DNA of 64,000 nt, taken from positions 124,001 through 188,000 of the forward strand of contig NZ_VIKR01000002.1 in the NCBI RefSeq assembly GCF_007004765.1, in the 5' to 3' direction. This document shows positions 55,406 to 64,000 of the stretch, piece by piece (the stretch's first letter is position 1; every line of letters starts with the position of its first letter). The translations under genes were made by a program, and so were the position numbers. The DNA comes from Aliikangiella marina (GTDB lineage: Bacteria; Pseudomonadota; Gammaproteobacteria; Enterobacterales; Kangiellaceae). The notes beneath the pieces are model-generated. The model saw only the letters and a list, made by a program, of their open reading frames with translations. It did no database searches and had not been told where the DNA came from.

Positions 55406-56656
55406 ATGAGATTTATCAAAACAGTGATGATAATAATAATCATGAACTCGCCAATTTGTGTTGCAGAAACTTTTGTAGAAACCATTATTGATTTATCTGC
55501 TAGAGATGCAGTGACTATCGCCGGAGATAAGCTCTATGCATCCAATTACAACACTGGCGCAGTTTATCAAATTGAACTCGATGGTACTTTTTCAAACCTA
55601 CTCAATAATAATTCGCGCGGTCCAGCTGGCATTCGGGTTGATCAGAACAATAATATTTATATCGCCTTATACAATCAAAATTCAATTCTTAAAATAGCAC
55701 CCGATGGAACAGAGAGTACTTTTGCTTCTGGTGTTCGCGAGCCTATCGCGTTAGATTGGGACTCGATGGCTAATCTATATGTAAGCAATTTTGCGGGCGA
55801 TACTAGCGTGACTAAAATATCACCGGATGGCACAGTCTCGGCTTTCGCTTCGATCAGCGCACTAAATAATATTTCTAGTCTTTGTCTGGATGACAACGAC
55901 GATGTTTATGTAACGAGCTATTTTTCGGGAGATATATATAAAGTCTCTTCATCAGGCGCAGTTTCATTGTTCTCCTCGAGCAGCGCGCCTGGATACGCAT
56001 ATCTCCAGTTTGATCGTGTTAACCAAGTCTTTTACGCAACTGTGACTAATACGAATGCGCTAATGACAATCGACATGACAGGAGCGGCTGCGGATGTAAT
56101 TAATACGCCAGATGGCGGTAGCTTGGATGGTCCAATAGAATCTGCGACTATCGATAGTGCGATAGGTTTGGCTATTTCGGGGGATGGAAAGCACATTTAC
56201 TTTGCAACGAATACTCATATTCGACGGTTGAATATTGCTGATCCTACAATCGATCAAGTGAGACCCTACTTTACCAGCGACGAAAGTGCTCAAGCGAAGG
56301 AAGGTGAAAACCTTGTTCATCAATTCGAGTTTATTGACCCAAACGGTGATTCTTTGCAGCTTTCGATTGAATCATTGCCAGAGTGGTTGAGCTTTGATGG
56401 TGTAGATTCAGTATCGGGAACGCCTGGTTCAGAAGATGCCGGTAAAGTTTTTGGCTTAACCGCGGAGTTATTTGACGGATTTGCGACGGTTTCTCAAGAT
56501 TTCTCTATTTCGGTGGTTGAGACTTCAAATCCGCCTCCCGCAACGCCGCCAGTGCAACAGCCAACAGCCGATTCTGGTGGCAGTGGCTCAGTGGGTGGGT
56601 GGCTATTTGGAATTATTCTATTATTGGCGACTGGATTAAGACGTGAAATGGTTTAA
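55406..56656 (+). CDS. Secreted beta-propeller protein with Ig-like domain and GlyGly-CTERM tail
   Basis: The protein has 416 residues. A signal peptide (FIKTVMIIIIMNSPICVAE) leads to a propeller of NHL/SMP-30-type repeats (about 30-285), each with the pattern 'YxxxxxxGxIYKVSxxG' or 'ILKIAPDGT'. A cadherin-like putative Ig domain follows (about 290-375: FEFIDPNGDSLQLSIESLP, LSFDG...VSGTPG). A Pro-rich linker and a GlyGly-CTERM tail end the protein: GGSGSVGGWLFGI, a hydrophobic helix, then GLRRE. That tail is the substrate signal of rhombosortase and usually goes with type II secretion. An AAGGA precedes the ATG. The ligand or substrate is unknown. Confidence 0.8.
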   Translation: MRFIKTVMIIIIMNSPICVAETFVETIIDLSARDAVTIAGDKLYASNYNTGAVYQIELDGTFSNLLNNNSRGPAGIRVDQNNNIYIALYNQNSILKIAPDGTESTFASGVREPIALDWDSMANLYVSNFAGDTSVTKISPDGTVSAFASISALNNISSLCLDDNDDVYVTSYFSGDIYKVSSSGAVSLFSSSSAPGYAYLQFDRVNQVFYATVTNTNALMTIDMTGAAADVINTPDGGSLDGPIESATIDSAIGLAISGDGKHIYFATNTHIRRLNIADPTIDQVRPYFTSDESAQAKEGENLVHQFEFIDPNGDSLQLSIESLPEWLSFDGVDSVSGTPGSEDAGKVFGLTAELFDGFATVSQDFSISVVETSNPPPATPPVQQPTADSGGSGSVGGWLFGIILLLATGLRREMV

Positions 56657-56838
56657 CCCAATCAATTTTAGTTAATCAGCAGAAACCAAGATTTATCTTC
56701 CACTAGTTTGATCAAAGTGAATGACATTGTCAGTTCATATTGCTTTTAACTCAGTGGCTCTGAACCGATGTTAAACACCTATTAATAGTCGAAGATAAGT
56801 CTAAGATTAAAAAAGGTTTCTTTTAATTACTGAAAGAA

Positions 56839-57471
56839 CTAAATGACGTTTACAGGTAAAGAATTTCTTTTAATGATAAGCCAAATACTCAATAGCAATT
56901 CTGCTGATCCCATGATTATCATAAAAACGATTTGAAGTGTTTCAGGAAATTCGGCGTCGATAAAAAATATGAGGTAGGTAAATGATGCGATAATCAACAA
57001 TACACCGATAATTTTAGGGATGTATCCCGATCTTAACGCGCAGTAGCCAAGCATAAATATATGTAAGGCAAAGAATACGTACCCAAGTAGTTTTACCAAC
57101 GCGTACTCATAGACGGTAACGAATTCTAGCACTAGCGCTATTAATCCAATGATGAGAATCCCTGCGTATAGAAGCCTAAAAGTTGCCGTTAAGAACGCAA
57201 GCGTTTTATTGTATGGTTTAAGTACTATGTATAATGCTAGACCAATAATGCTATCAAGTATCAGTACCACCGTATAACCAGCAACCGCAAAACCAAATAG
57301 GCTTCTCTTCGCTTCGATATCTCGCGCTAAAGCTGAAGTGTCTCCTGGGATAACGAAGTTGGCTAAAAGAAAGTCGTCAACTATGGTAACAATGATTACC
57401 GATACGATGAATGCGATGCCCACGACTAGCGCAGCGTTACTAGTCGATAAATTGAATATATGGTTTTTCAC
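56839..57471 (-). CDS. DUF4386 membrane protein
   Basis: A membrane protein of about 210 residues with six helices. The DUF4386 pattern is visible: helix 1 then DDFLLANFVIPGDTSALARDI, FGFAVAGYTVVLILDSIIGLALYIVLKP, TATFRLLYAGILIIGLIAL and GYIPKIIGVLLIIASFTYL. I use GTG 57471; TTG at 57480 is the alternative and no strong ribosome site supports either. It starts about 25 bp after the DUF5655 gene on the same strand and is probably co-transcribed. Function unknown. Confidence 0.8.
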   Translation of the reverse strand: MKNHIFNLSTSNAALVVGIAFIVSVIIVTIVDDFLLANFVIPGDTSALARDIEAKRSLFGFAVAGYTVVLILDSIIGLALYIVLKPYNKTLAFLTATFRLLYAGILIIGLIALVLEFVTVYEYALVKLLGYVFFALHIFMLGYCALRSGYIPKIIGVLLIIASFTYLIFFIDAEFPETLQIVFMIIMGSAELLLSIWLIIKRNSLPVNVI

Positions 57472-57496
57472 AAGAACCAATTATTGATACTAAATT

Positions 57497-58039
57497 TTAT
57501 TGAGATTTTTTATAAGCAAGCTTTAACCAGTCAATTATTTCATTATCGACCTCCTCAACTAACGAGAGTTGAACACGATGAGTGCACATGGTGCCGAAAG
57601 GTCCTGACGGTTCGAGTCGACCTTCGGGCTTAATGTCTTTAAGTTTTAACCCTAGATCGATTCGTGTCTTTGTCGCAGGTTTGATTATCGCGAATTGTTT
57701 GCTGGTTTTGATACTCACACTACCTTTCTTAGGAACTATTTCTACATCGTTGCCAAATTTATTGACGACTTTTAAGAGCGCCTCGTAAATCGGCTTTAAT
57801 CGTTCTTTGCCCTGGTATTGGTTAGCAACTAAATCGTCACTGTCGCTGCTTTCATCTTTCGATAAGCTGACAATAGTATTGGCATAACCATGCGTTACAC
57901 CATGTTCTTTTTTAAGGTAATTTACCGCTTCAGTATGTTTTGAAAAATTATGTTTACCGAGCAAATTTTTCCAGTCGGCGAGGTTTTTACCCGTTTTTTC
58001 TGGCATATTGTCGATCATTGTTTGCAACGCCTTGTCCAT
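57497..58039 (-). CDS. DUF4287/DUF5655 protein
   Basis: A 180-residue cytosolic protein. The N-terminal DUF4287 helical segment (about 1-60) has ALQTMIDNMPEKTGKNLADW and EHGVTHGYANTIV. The C-terminal DUF5655 domain (about 75-178) has YEALLKVVNKFGNDVEIVPKKGSVSIK, FAIIKPATKTRIDLGLKL and HRVQLSLVEEVDNEIIDWLKLAY. The start is ATG 58039, with AGGAG 6 nt upstream. The families are widespread but uncharacterised; DUF5655 looks like a small nucleic-acid or ligand-binding fold (inference). It precedes the DUF4386 gene. Confidence 0.85.
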   Translation of the reverse strand: MDKALQTMIDNMPEKTGKNLADWKNLLGKHNFSKHTEAVNYLKKEHGVTHGYANTIVSLSKDESSDSDDLVANQYQGKERLKPIYEALLKVVNKFGNDVEIVPKKGSVSIKTSKQFAIIKPATKTRIDLGLKLKDIKPEGRLEPSGPFGTMCTHRVQLSLVEEVDNEIIDWLKLAYKKSQ

Positions 58040-58515
58040 GTTTTCTCCTAGGTTACTGGTATCTGTACTGCGATAATTAATAAAATCTATCAATACTTTT
58101 GATACTACAGAACGTAGTTATTATGTCAACGACCACTTAAAGAGAGAGAATATTTGCGATAAAACACAAGGTTTTTAGTATGCAGTTCGATGAAGCGCAT
58201 TAACAACCGCTGTGACAGATATAGTCCCATCAGTGATAGCCGTGGTTTTGGCTTTTTGAGCGTATTTTCTGATGTAGTTTTTTATATCGTTAATTCAGTC
58301 ATGCATCTCACTTTTTAAAAATCATTTCTCTAAATATCGCTGCTTCCTGATTGTAGTCGAGGCATGTGTGAGAGAGATATCATCAACAGAAAAATTGGAG
58401 ATTAATGGCGCGCTTTCAGCGGTCAGGTATTACCAGAATCTGTAAAGCGATGAGAATGTTAATGGGAGTAATCGATAAGCCTCCTTGAAAACTCGATTGT
58501 AAATTAGGTGTTACA
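58040..58515. other. Intergenic region with one possible 27-codon reading frame
   Basis: AT-rich spacer upstream of the leftward DUF4287/DUF5655 gene and downstream of the secreted unknown. The only item that caught the eye is a 27-codon frame on the plus strand at 58405-58488 with a well-placed GGAG. No terminator, repeat or RNA gene was recognised. Confidence 0.4.
58405..58488 (+). CDS. Possible small peptide (27 codons)
   Basis: ATG 58405 is preceded by GGAG (58397-58400) at 5-nt spacing. The frame encodes a basic 27-residue peptide beginning MARFQRSGITRICKAM and ending VIDKPP, stop TGA. There is no family match and it may be chance; the ribosome site is the only support. Confidence 0.2.
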   Translation: MARFQRSGITRICKAMRMLMGVIDKPP

Positions 58516-59565
58516 TTAGTCTTCAAATTGAAATTCAAACCGAAAAATAATACCGGGCACAAACTCTCTTTTTATACTTTCAGGTGTGCGAAGCCAAGTT
58601 GCTTCAGGTTCTATTTCCATAAAAAACCATTTTTCAGTTAGCTGCACTCGATAGCGAATGGCTAATCGATAGGCTTCGACATCATAGCTGAAGTCAGTTG
58701 CGCCTCGCATCCCAAAATCATAGGAGACCCAGCTATTATTTTCTAGGCTCTCTACGACTGAAAAATTGTTGTACCATTCGCTCCCCAAACTACGGTCGGC
58801 ATGTAAAATTGAATACTTCCAGCGGAAGAGCACTTTTTCGCTCAATATACGATCATATTCTAGTTTTACATTAACGCCTTGGCCTTCTTGTTCTCGCCAA
58901 AAAATATAATTGTAATTGACTAGGTAGTTCTTATTGTCCTGATAGATATCGTAGGTATGTTTAAGTAGCGCAAAAGAATCTAAGCTTGAGTCCAAACCTA
59001 TACGCCAATCGAATCTTGACTTGTCATATTGGTCTGTTCGATAGTTAAGTGCAGCAGAGACCGATAAATCATCATCTTCAAATAATTCATCATTAGTTTG
59101 GTTAGAAAACTGATCAATATTTTCTAGCTCGTCGTCGGAAAACAGTAAACTAAGCTTTTTGTGGGTTTTGGGAAGAAAGACTTTTGCTTTAATTTTGGGT
59201 TGAAACTCTGCCCCCTTATCATCTCGCCAGCCTACAACATTAACCAACCGTAAAAAGTCGTATCGGGCGGACTCCAGCTCGCTCTGTTCGCCAAATAAGC
59301 GATCAACCCAGTTAGCAAAGCTAACTGCAGAAGAGTAGACTTTTTCTCGACTTAGGCCGGCTTTTGAGTTGTTGTTCTTTTCATTTATCGGCTCAGCGTT
59401 ATCTTTTTTTTCTGATGATGAAGCGGCACGGTTAACTTGTTCAATAGCGGTTTGATGCGCTTCTTGCGCCGTAAGACTGTTGGCTAAACTTAAAAATGGA
59501 AAAGCCAGCCAAAGTGATAAACTCGCTGACTTTTTTAACTTTTTATTGCTACAAAGAGTTAGCAA
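58516..59565 (-). CDS. Secreted protein of unknown function, probable outer-membrane beta-barrel
   Basis: After a signal peptide (KKLKKSASLSLWLAFPFLSL ... TAQ) comes an acidic low-complexity linker. The C-terminal ~200 residues alternate polar and aromatic residues in strand-like pairs (LVNYNYIFWREQ, VNVKLEYDRI, LFRWKYSILHAD, AYRLAIRYRVQL, WFFMEIEPEATW) and end in Phe-rich FRFEFQFED. This is typical of a small outer-membrane barrel. The start is uncertain: TTG 59565 gives a normal signal peptide and no overlap. ATG 59625 or GTG 59652 would add a long charged N-terminus and overlap the amidase gene. Function unknown. Confidence 0.6.
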   Translation of the reverse strand: MLTLCSNKKLKKSASLSLWLAFPFLSLANSLTAQEAHQTAIEQVNRAASSSEKKDNAEPINEKNNNSKAGLSREKVYSSAVSFANWVDRLFGEQSELESARYDFLRLVNVVGWRDDKGAEFQPKIKAKVFLPKTHKKLSLLFSDDELENIDQFSNQTNDELFEDDDLSVSAALNYRTDQYDKSRFDWRIGLDSSLDSFALLKHTYDIYQDNKNYLVNYNYIFWREQEGQGVNVKLEYDRILSEKVLFRWKYSILHADRSLGSEWYNNFSVVESLENNSWVSYDFGMRGATDFSYDVEAYRLAIRYRVQLTEKWFFMEIEPEATWLRTPESIKREFVPGIIFRFEFQFED

Positions 59566-59599
59566 TAGCTTCTCTTCATCACCGCTTGATGAAAAAAAC

Positions 59600-61204
59600 T
59601 TATAAGTTGATTTTTTCGATAGCATAACCAAAATCAAGAAGTTTTTGTTCACTCAGTGGGCCAGCGGTGAGCGATAGACCGACGGGTAAACCATGCACTT
59701 TTCCCATTGGTAGAGTTAAGTGCGGATAACCTGATACCGCAGGATAAGTGGAAAAAGAACCTCCAAAGTTATCACCATTAATCAAATCGATTTTCCATGC
59801 CGGTCCAAGGGTCGCGCTAATGATAATATCAAGATTATTATCAGTCATTAACTTATCGAGACCATCCTCGCGTGTTGCCTTGCGTATTTTGGCTAATGCA
59901 TCAATATATTCTGGCTCTGTTAATGGCCCTTTTGCTTGAGATTTTATGAATACTTCTTGTTGGAAGTATTTCATTTCTTGCTGCTTATTTTGCTCGTTAA
60001 ACGCAATAATCTTTTCTAAGGTTAACTGGTTTTTATCATTGGGTAACCGAGAGAGATACTGATTCAAATCATGTTTAAATTCATAGAGAAGTACTTGATA
60101 GGTATCACCGTAAAAGCCTTGATAGGGTGTCGTCGTCAAATCCTCTACCAGAATGGCTCCTTGTGATTTCAGTGATTGTTTGATGCGATCAAATGCCGCG
60201 GCAACACCTTCATGATTCATTGCTCTGGAGAATAGAACACCAATACGTTTACCTTTCAATTGAAAAGATTCGTCTGGCAGGCGGATGTTGAGGAGGCCAT
60301 CCGCTAGAATTTGTGTCGCATTGTCCGCGTCATCTTTGCCCTGAATCGCTTGCAAGATAATTGCTGCGTCGGTAACTGACTTACTCATCGGCCCCGCGGT
60401 ATCTTGAGTATGAGAAATTGGAACGATGCCTGTTCGAGAAACACTGCCAACGGTTGGCTTTAGGCCAACAATTCCGTTTGCTGAGGAAGGGCAGGTGATG
60501 GAGCCATTAGTTTCTGTTCCAATGGTCGCCACACTTAAATTTGCAGCAACAGCCGAACCCGATCCCGAACTTGAACCACAAGGTGAGCGCGTAACATCGT
60601 GCGGGTTTTTGGTTTGTCCACCCATTGCGCTCCAGCCAGACGAGGAACGTTCGGAGCGAATATTGGCCCACTCACTTAAATTCGTTTTTCCCAGAATTAT
60701 CGCCCCTGCGGCTTTTAGTTTTTGAATAACCATTGCATCTCGATTGGTATAATTATCTTTTAAGATCAATGAGCCTGCGGTGGTTGCCATTGTTTGCGTT
60801 TCAATATTGTCCTTGACTAAAATCGGAATGCCATGCAAAGGACCTTTAAATTTACCGGTCGTAGCGAGCGCGTCGAGTTGTTTGGCAATCTCAAGGGCCT
60901 CAGGGTTAGTGGTTATTACTGCGTTCAATAGTTCATTTTTTTGCGCAATTTGTGCTAAATAAAACGCCGTTAATTGTTCGGCAGATAGCTGGCCATCGCG
61001 CATTAATTGCTGCAGTTGAGGGATAGTTGAGTTTTCGGTGATTTCAATAAGCGCAGAGAAATCTTCGTTCTGCTTGGGCGTTTCCGAGTTTTCAGGAATC
61101 GCTGTGGATTGCTCGCAACCAGAAATGACAAGATTGAGTGAAAGCAATGCTGAAAGCGATAATGTTTTAAGACTGGTAAATGATATTAAAGAGTGAGGTC
61201 CCAT
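59600..61204 (-). CDS. Amidase-signature hydrolase, lipoprotein
   Basis: A 534-residue amidase of the AS family. The N-terminus is a lipoprotein signal with the lipobox VISGC (Cys30), so the enzyme is probably anchored in the outer membrane or periplasm. The Ser-cisSer-Lys triad is visible: Lys in ILVKDNIET, the Gly/Ser-rich CGSSSGSGSAVAA with the cis-Ser, and the nucleophile Ser in TETNGSITCP. The product class could be amide, peptide amide or aryl amidase; it is not a GatA, given its signal peptide and the absence of gatBC. A LysR regulator gene lies 42 bp upstream, on the same strand, and may control it. Confidence 0.88.
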   Translation of the reverse strand: MGPHSLISFTSLKTLSLSALLSLNLVISGCEQSTAIPENSETPKQNEDFSALIEITENSTIPQLQQLMRDGQLSAEQLTAFYLAQIAQKNELLNAVITTNPEALEIAKQLDALATTGKFKGPLHGIPILVKDNIETQTMATTAGSLILKDNYTNRDAMVIQKLKAAGAIILGKTNLSEWANIRSERSSSGWSAMGGQTKNPHDVTRSPCGSSSGSGSAVAANLSVATIGTETNGSITCPSSANGIVGLKPTVGSVSRTGIVPISHTQDTAGPMSKSVTDAAIILQAIQGKDDADNATQILADGLLNIRLPDESFQLKGKRIGVLFSRAMNHEGVAAAFDRIKQSLKSQGAILVEDLTTTPYQGFYGDTYQVLLYEFKHDLNQYLSRLPNDKNQLTLEKIIAFNEQNKQQEMKYFQQEVFIKSQAKGPLTEPEYIDALAKIRKATREDGLDKLMTDNNLDIIISATLGPAWKIDLINGDNFGGSFSTYPAVSGYPHLTLPMGKVHGLPVGLSLTAGPLSEQKLLDFGYAIEKINL

Positions 61205-61246
61205 AGCTTTTCCGTGATTAATATTTTTCTATTGAATGTCGTTGTT

Positions 61247-62152
61247 TCAGTCTACACTGGCTTTATTCGCGTGAGTTTGTTTGGTTAATAAATGCATAAA
61301 TCGTTGTGCGGTCTTTCCCAAATTTCTCTCGGCTCGCCATACTAAGTGCGGGGTAAATTTAAATCTTGAACCATGTTGGTAATTTACCTCCACCAGCAGA
61401 TTATCAGCTAACTCTCTTTCAACCAAGTAGTACGGCATCCAACCGAACCCTAATCCTTGAAGTAAAGCCTGTTTTTTACTTTTAAAGTCACTTAAAAAGA
61501 ACATGCGCTCTCCACCAAAATGCATGTGCTCGACCTCATAAAGATCTTGTTCGCTAGAATCGTGAACACTCAGCTCAATTTGCTGTTGGAGTTGGTCAAT
61601 AGAAACGCTAGTGAGTGATGCAAGCGCATGATGACTCGACACACAGAGTAAACACTCTACATCGGGTAAGGGTTGCGATAAAAGTTGGGTTGACTTCTGG
61701 TATTCCTTAACCAGCATTAAATCCGCATGGTTCTTGTCAAAACGGTGTTGAACACCACCCAAATATTCCATCGTGAGTGAAATTTTGGTGGGAATATCCT
61801 CATTGATTAAGGATTGCATCGCGCTCATTATCGGTTGAATGTCGAGAATACCATCTACTACAATTTCAAAACTTGGTTCCCACTCGTGATTGAGTTGGTG
61901 AGCCAGCATTTCGATATGTTCCGCTTGAGCTAATAATCTGATTCCCTCATCAAGAATCGTTCTGCCTTCTGCTGTAAGCACAGCCCGGTATTCACTCCGA
62001 TCAAATATTTCGAGATTAAGTACTTCTTCTAGTTTCTTGATTTGATAGCTGATTGCGGATTGAGCGCGGTGTAGCTGTTTAGCTGCGGCGGCAAAACTAC
62101 CCTGATCGACGATGGTTTTGAGTACTCTGATGGAGTCCAAATCAAGTTTCAT
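61247..62152 (-). CDS. LysR-family transcriptional regulator
   Basis: A full-length 301-residue LTTR. The N-terminal winged HTH (about 1-60: LDSIRVLKTIVDQGSFAAAA, QSAISYQIKKLEE) is followed by the linker helix and a periplasmic-binding-like effector domain (about 90-290: FEIVVDGILDIQP, LGFGWMPYYLVE). The effector is unknown. It is co-directional with the amidase gene 42 bp downstream, and divergent from typA across a 296-bp spacer. Confidence 0.9.
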   Translation of the reverse strand: MKLDLDSIRVLKTIVDQGSFAAAAKQLHRAQSAISYQIKKLEEVLNLEIFDRSEYRAVLTAEGRTILDEGIRLLAQAEHIEMLAHQLNHEWEPSFEIVVDGILDIQPIMSAMQSLINEDIPTKISLTMEYLGGVQHRFDKNHADLMLVKEYQKSTQLLSQPLPDVECLLCVSSHHALASLTSVSIDQLQQQIELSVHDSSEQDLYEVEHMHFGGERMFFLSDFKSKKQALLQGLGFGWMPYYLVERELADNLLVEVNYQHGSRFKFTPHLVWRAERNLGKTAQRFMHLLTKQTHANKASVD

Positions 62153-62448
62153 AAATTAATCTAAATATTGAATGGTTTAAGTAAGAATACCATAGATTTT
62201 TATAATGGAGCGAAAAGCACTTTTGGGTTGATTGGATGAGTTGGTGAGAATCCAAGTTTTGTGTTTCTTGTCGATTGAGTGACAATTAAGGCGGTCTCGC
62301 CACTCTCCTTGCAGTTCAAACCGGCAAATTCGGATAAAAAAACGCCAAAAAACGGTGCTTCGACGGGCAATACAGCGTAGAATACGCGCCTATTTTTACT
62401 ACCGCTCTCTTCGTGAGCGGATTTTGCTCTTTATAGGCGGCTAGATTA
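62153..62448. promoter_or_regulatory. lysR/typA divergent spacer with a hairpin in the typA leader
   Basis: A 296-bp spacer. CCGCTC (62402-62407) pairs with GAGCGG (62415-62420) followed by ATTTT, 29 bp before the typA start; it could be a weak terminator or a leader structure. A TAGAAT string near 62376 could be a -10 box, but no fitting -35 was found. Confidence 0.35.
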
Positions 62449-64000
62449 GTGATTGAGAATCTAAGAAATATTGCGATTATCGCGCACGTTGACCACGGTA
62501 AAACGACCCTGGTAGATAAGTTATTACAACAGTCCGGGACGCTTGATCAGCGTGCAGAGCCAACCGAGCGGGTGATGGACTCAAATGATTTAGAGAAAGA
62601 GCGTGGTATTACCATCCTCTCAAAGAACACCGCAATCCGTTGGAACGATTATCGAATCAATATTGTAGACACTCCTGGACATGCTGACTTCGGTGGAGAA
62701 GTTGAGCGAATTATGTCGATGGTTGATTCGGTGTTATTACTTGTTGACGCTGTTGATGGACCGATGCCGCAAACACGCTTTGTGACCCAAAAAGCTTTCG
62801 CTCAAGGTCTAAAGCCGGTTGTTGTGGTTAACAAAATCGACCGGCCTGGGGCGCGTCCTGACTGGGTTATTGACCAAGTTTTCGATTTGTTTGACCAATT
62901 AGGCGCAACCGATGAGCAATTAGACTTCCCAATTATTTACGCATCAGCACTTAATGGCTATGCCTCTGAAGATGATGCTGCTCGAGATGGCGATATGACG
63001 CCTTTGTTTGAGGCAATTATCAAGCATGTTGATCATCCACAAGTCGAAGTTGAAGGCCCAACCCAAATGCAAATTACCTCGCTTGACTATTCCAGTTATG
63101 TTGGGGCGATTGGGGTCGGTCGCGTGACACGAGGAAAAATTCGTAAAAACCAACAACTCATCAGCATCGATGCAGAAGGCAAAGAGCGCCGTGTTAAAGT
63201 CGGTCAAGTATTGGGTTACATGGGATTAGAACGAACTGAAGTTGAAGAGGCAAACGCTGGGGATATTATCGCGATTACCGGGGTAGGCGAGCCGAAAATC
63301 TCAGACACACTGTGTGATCCTGACCATGTTGAAGCGCTTCCAGCTTTAACCGTGGATGAGCCAACGGTTAACATGACTTTCCAGGTTAACTCGTCACCAT
63401 TTGCGGGTAAAGATGGTAAGTTTCTAACTTCACGTCAAATCCTAGAGCGTCTTGAGAAAGAGTTGATTCAAAATGTAGCGCTTCGTGTTGAGCAACTAGA
63501 CGACGCGGATAAATTTAAAGTATCAGGTCGCGGTGAATTACACCTTTCGGTATTGATCGAAACGATGCGCCGGGAGGGCTTTGAGTTAGCGGTTTCTCGT
63601 CCAGAAGTTATCATGAAAGAAGTTGATGGCGTGATGATGGAACCTTATGAGAATGTCACGGTAGATATCGAAGAAGAGCACCAAGGCACTATCATGGAGA
63701 GACTGGGTGAGCGAAAAGCCGAAATGAGAGATATGCAGCTAGATGGTAAAGGCCGAGTGCGTATTGATTTTTACATTCCTTCTCGTGGGCTCATTGGTTT
63801 CCAAACGGAGTTTATGACCGCGACTTCGGGCACTGGATTAATTTACCACACCTTTGATGCCTACGGGCCTGCCCACCAAGGAGCGCTGGCTCAGCGTCAT
63901 AATGGTGTCTTGATTTCAAACGGAACCGGTAAAGCACTCGGTTATGCGCTATACAACTTCCAAGAACGTGGTCGCTTATTCATTGGACACGGCGTTGAAG
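62449..64000 (+). CDS. typA: Ribosome-associated GTPase TypA/BipA (3' end beyond window)
   Basis: Translational GTPase that binds the ribosome and helps 50S assembly and growth under stress such as cold. The start is GTG 62449, with AGGCGG about 9 nt upstream. G-domain motifs are complete: [11 protein letters not shown] (P-loop), GITILSKNT (switch I), [14 protein letters not shown] (switch II) and [11 protein letters not shown]. Domain strings [21 protein letters not shown] and [14 protein letters not shown], and the late [10 protein letters not shown], are intact. 517 codons are visible and no stop occurs before the window ends; the family length is about 605-615, so the last 90 or so residues are missing from view, not from the gene. 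Confidence 0.97.
   Translation, partial: MIENLRNIAIIAHVDHGKTTLVDKLLQQSGTLDQRAEPTERVMDSNDLEKERGITILSKNTAIRWNDYRINIVDTPGHADFGGEVERIMSMVDSVLLLVDAVDGPMPQTRFVTQKAFAQGLKPVVVVNKIDRPGARPDWVIDQVFDLFDQLGATDEQLDFPIIYASALNGYASEDDAARDGDMTPLFEAIIKHVDHPQVEVEGPTQMQITSLDYSSYVGAIGVGRVTRGKIRKNQQLISIDAEGKERRVKVGQVLGYMGLERTEVEEANAGDIIAITGVGEPKISDTLCDPDHVEALPALTVDEPTVNMTFQVNSSPFAGKDGKFLTSRQILERLEKELIQNVALRVEQLDDADKFKVSGRGELHLSVLIETMRREGFELAVSRPEVIMKEVDGVMMEPYENVTVDIEEEHQGTIMERLGERKAEMRDMQLDGKGRVRIDFYIPSRGLIGFQTEFMTATSGTGLIYHTFDAYGPAHQGALAQRHNGVLISNGTGKALGYALYNFQERGRLFIGHGVE

Overview
The window looks like chromosomal DNA of a marine-type gammaproteobacterium. The evidence is a complete Na+-pumping NADH:quinone reductase operon with its maturation factors, an asnC/asnB pair, tpiA-secG-tRNA-Leu, carAB-greA, yejK, mntP, a GlyGly-CTERM protein and many cyclic-di-GMP enzymes. 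The base composition is moderately AT-rich. A Kangiella/Aliikangiella-like or Oceanospirillales-like host is my guess; nothing in the window fixes the genus. No rRNA, CRISPR array, insertion sequence or recognisable prophage was seen.

Layout. 1-2.4 kb: a small STAS-like protein and a TPR-GGEEF diguanylate cyclase. 2.5-10.6 kb (minus strand): nqrABCDEF, an intrinsic terminator, apbE, an unexpected nitrilase-family gene, and nqrM. 11.0-14.6 kb: a secreted protein made of three YfiR-like modules, translationally coupled to a CHASE8-HAMP-GGDEF-EAL membrane enzyme. 14.7-21.2 kb: housekeeping genes tpiA, secG, tRNA-Leu(GAG), carA, carB, greA. 21.7-29.5 kb: PAS-PAS-GGDEF, a metallo-beta-lactamase-fold protein, DUF454, a degenerate integron-integrase-like protein (minus), a GGDEF(degenerate)-EAL phosphodiesterase, DUF2784, DUF427 and a secreted unknown. 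29.6-34.7 kb: SRAP peptidase-like protein, asnC divergent from asnB, a stand-alone CysB-type HTH, and a PLP decarboxylase. 34.9-40.8 kb: a second TPR-GGEEF cyclase behind three 19-bp repeats, a large EVE/Clp-N-like/KAP P-loop NTPase fusion, and a DM13 protein. 40.8-41.6 kb: a 777-bp non-coding region with a CRP-type operator and strong RNA hairpins. 41.6-49 kb: M28 peptidase, NAD(P)-binding protein, small membrane protein, trypsin-like protease, periplasmic binding protein, yejK and MOSC protein. 49-55 kb: a pseudo-receiver, an OmpR-type regulator, a PAS-GGEEF gene broken by an in-frame stop, mntP, and a LytS/LytTR two-component pair. 55-64 kb: a beta-propeller protein with GlyGly-CTERM tail, DUF4386, DUF4287/DUF5655, a secreted unknown, an amidase lipoprotein, a LysR regulator, and the first 517 codons of typA.

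How it fits together. Two themes stand out: sodium bioenergetics (nqr block), and cyclic-di-GMP signalling, with six GGDEF/EAL genes in 52 kb, one catalytically degenerate in GGDEF and one interrupted. The best candidates for something undescribed are the EVE-KAP fusion NTPase (possible genome-defence or membrane-associated conflict protein), the triple-YfiR/CHASE8 signalling pair, the IntI-like protein that has lost its recombinase residues, and the CRP-site/hairpin intergenic region that may encode a regulatory RNA. Functional statements rest on motifs read by eye; no database search was run.
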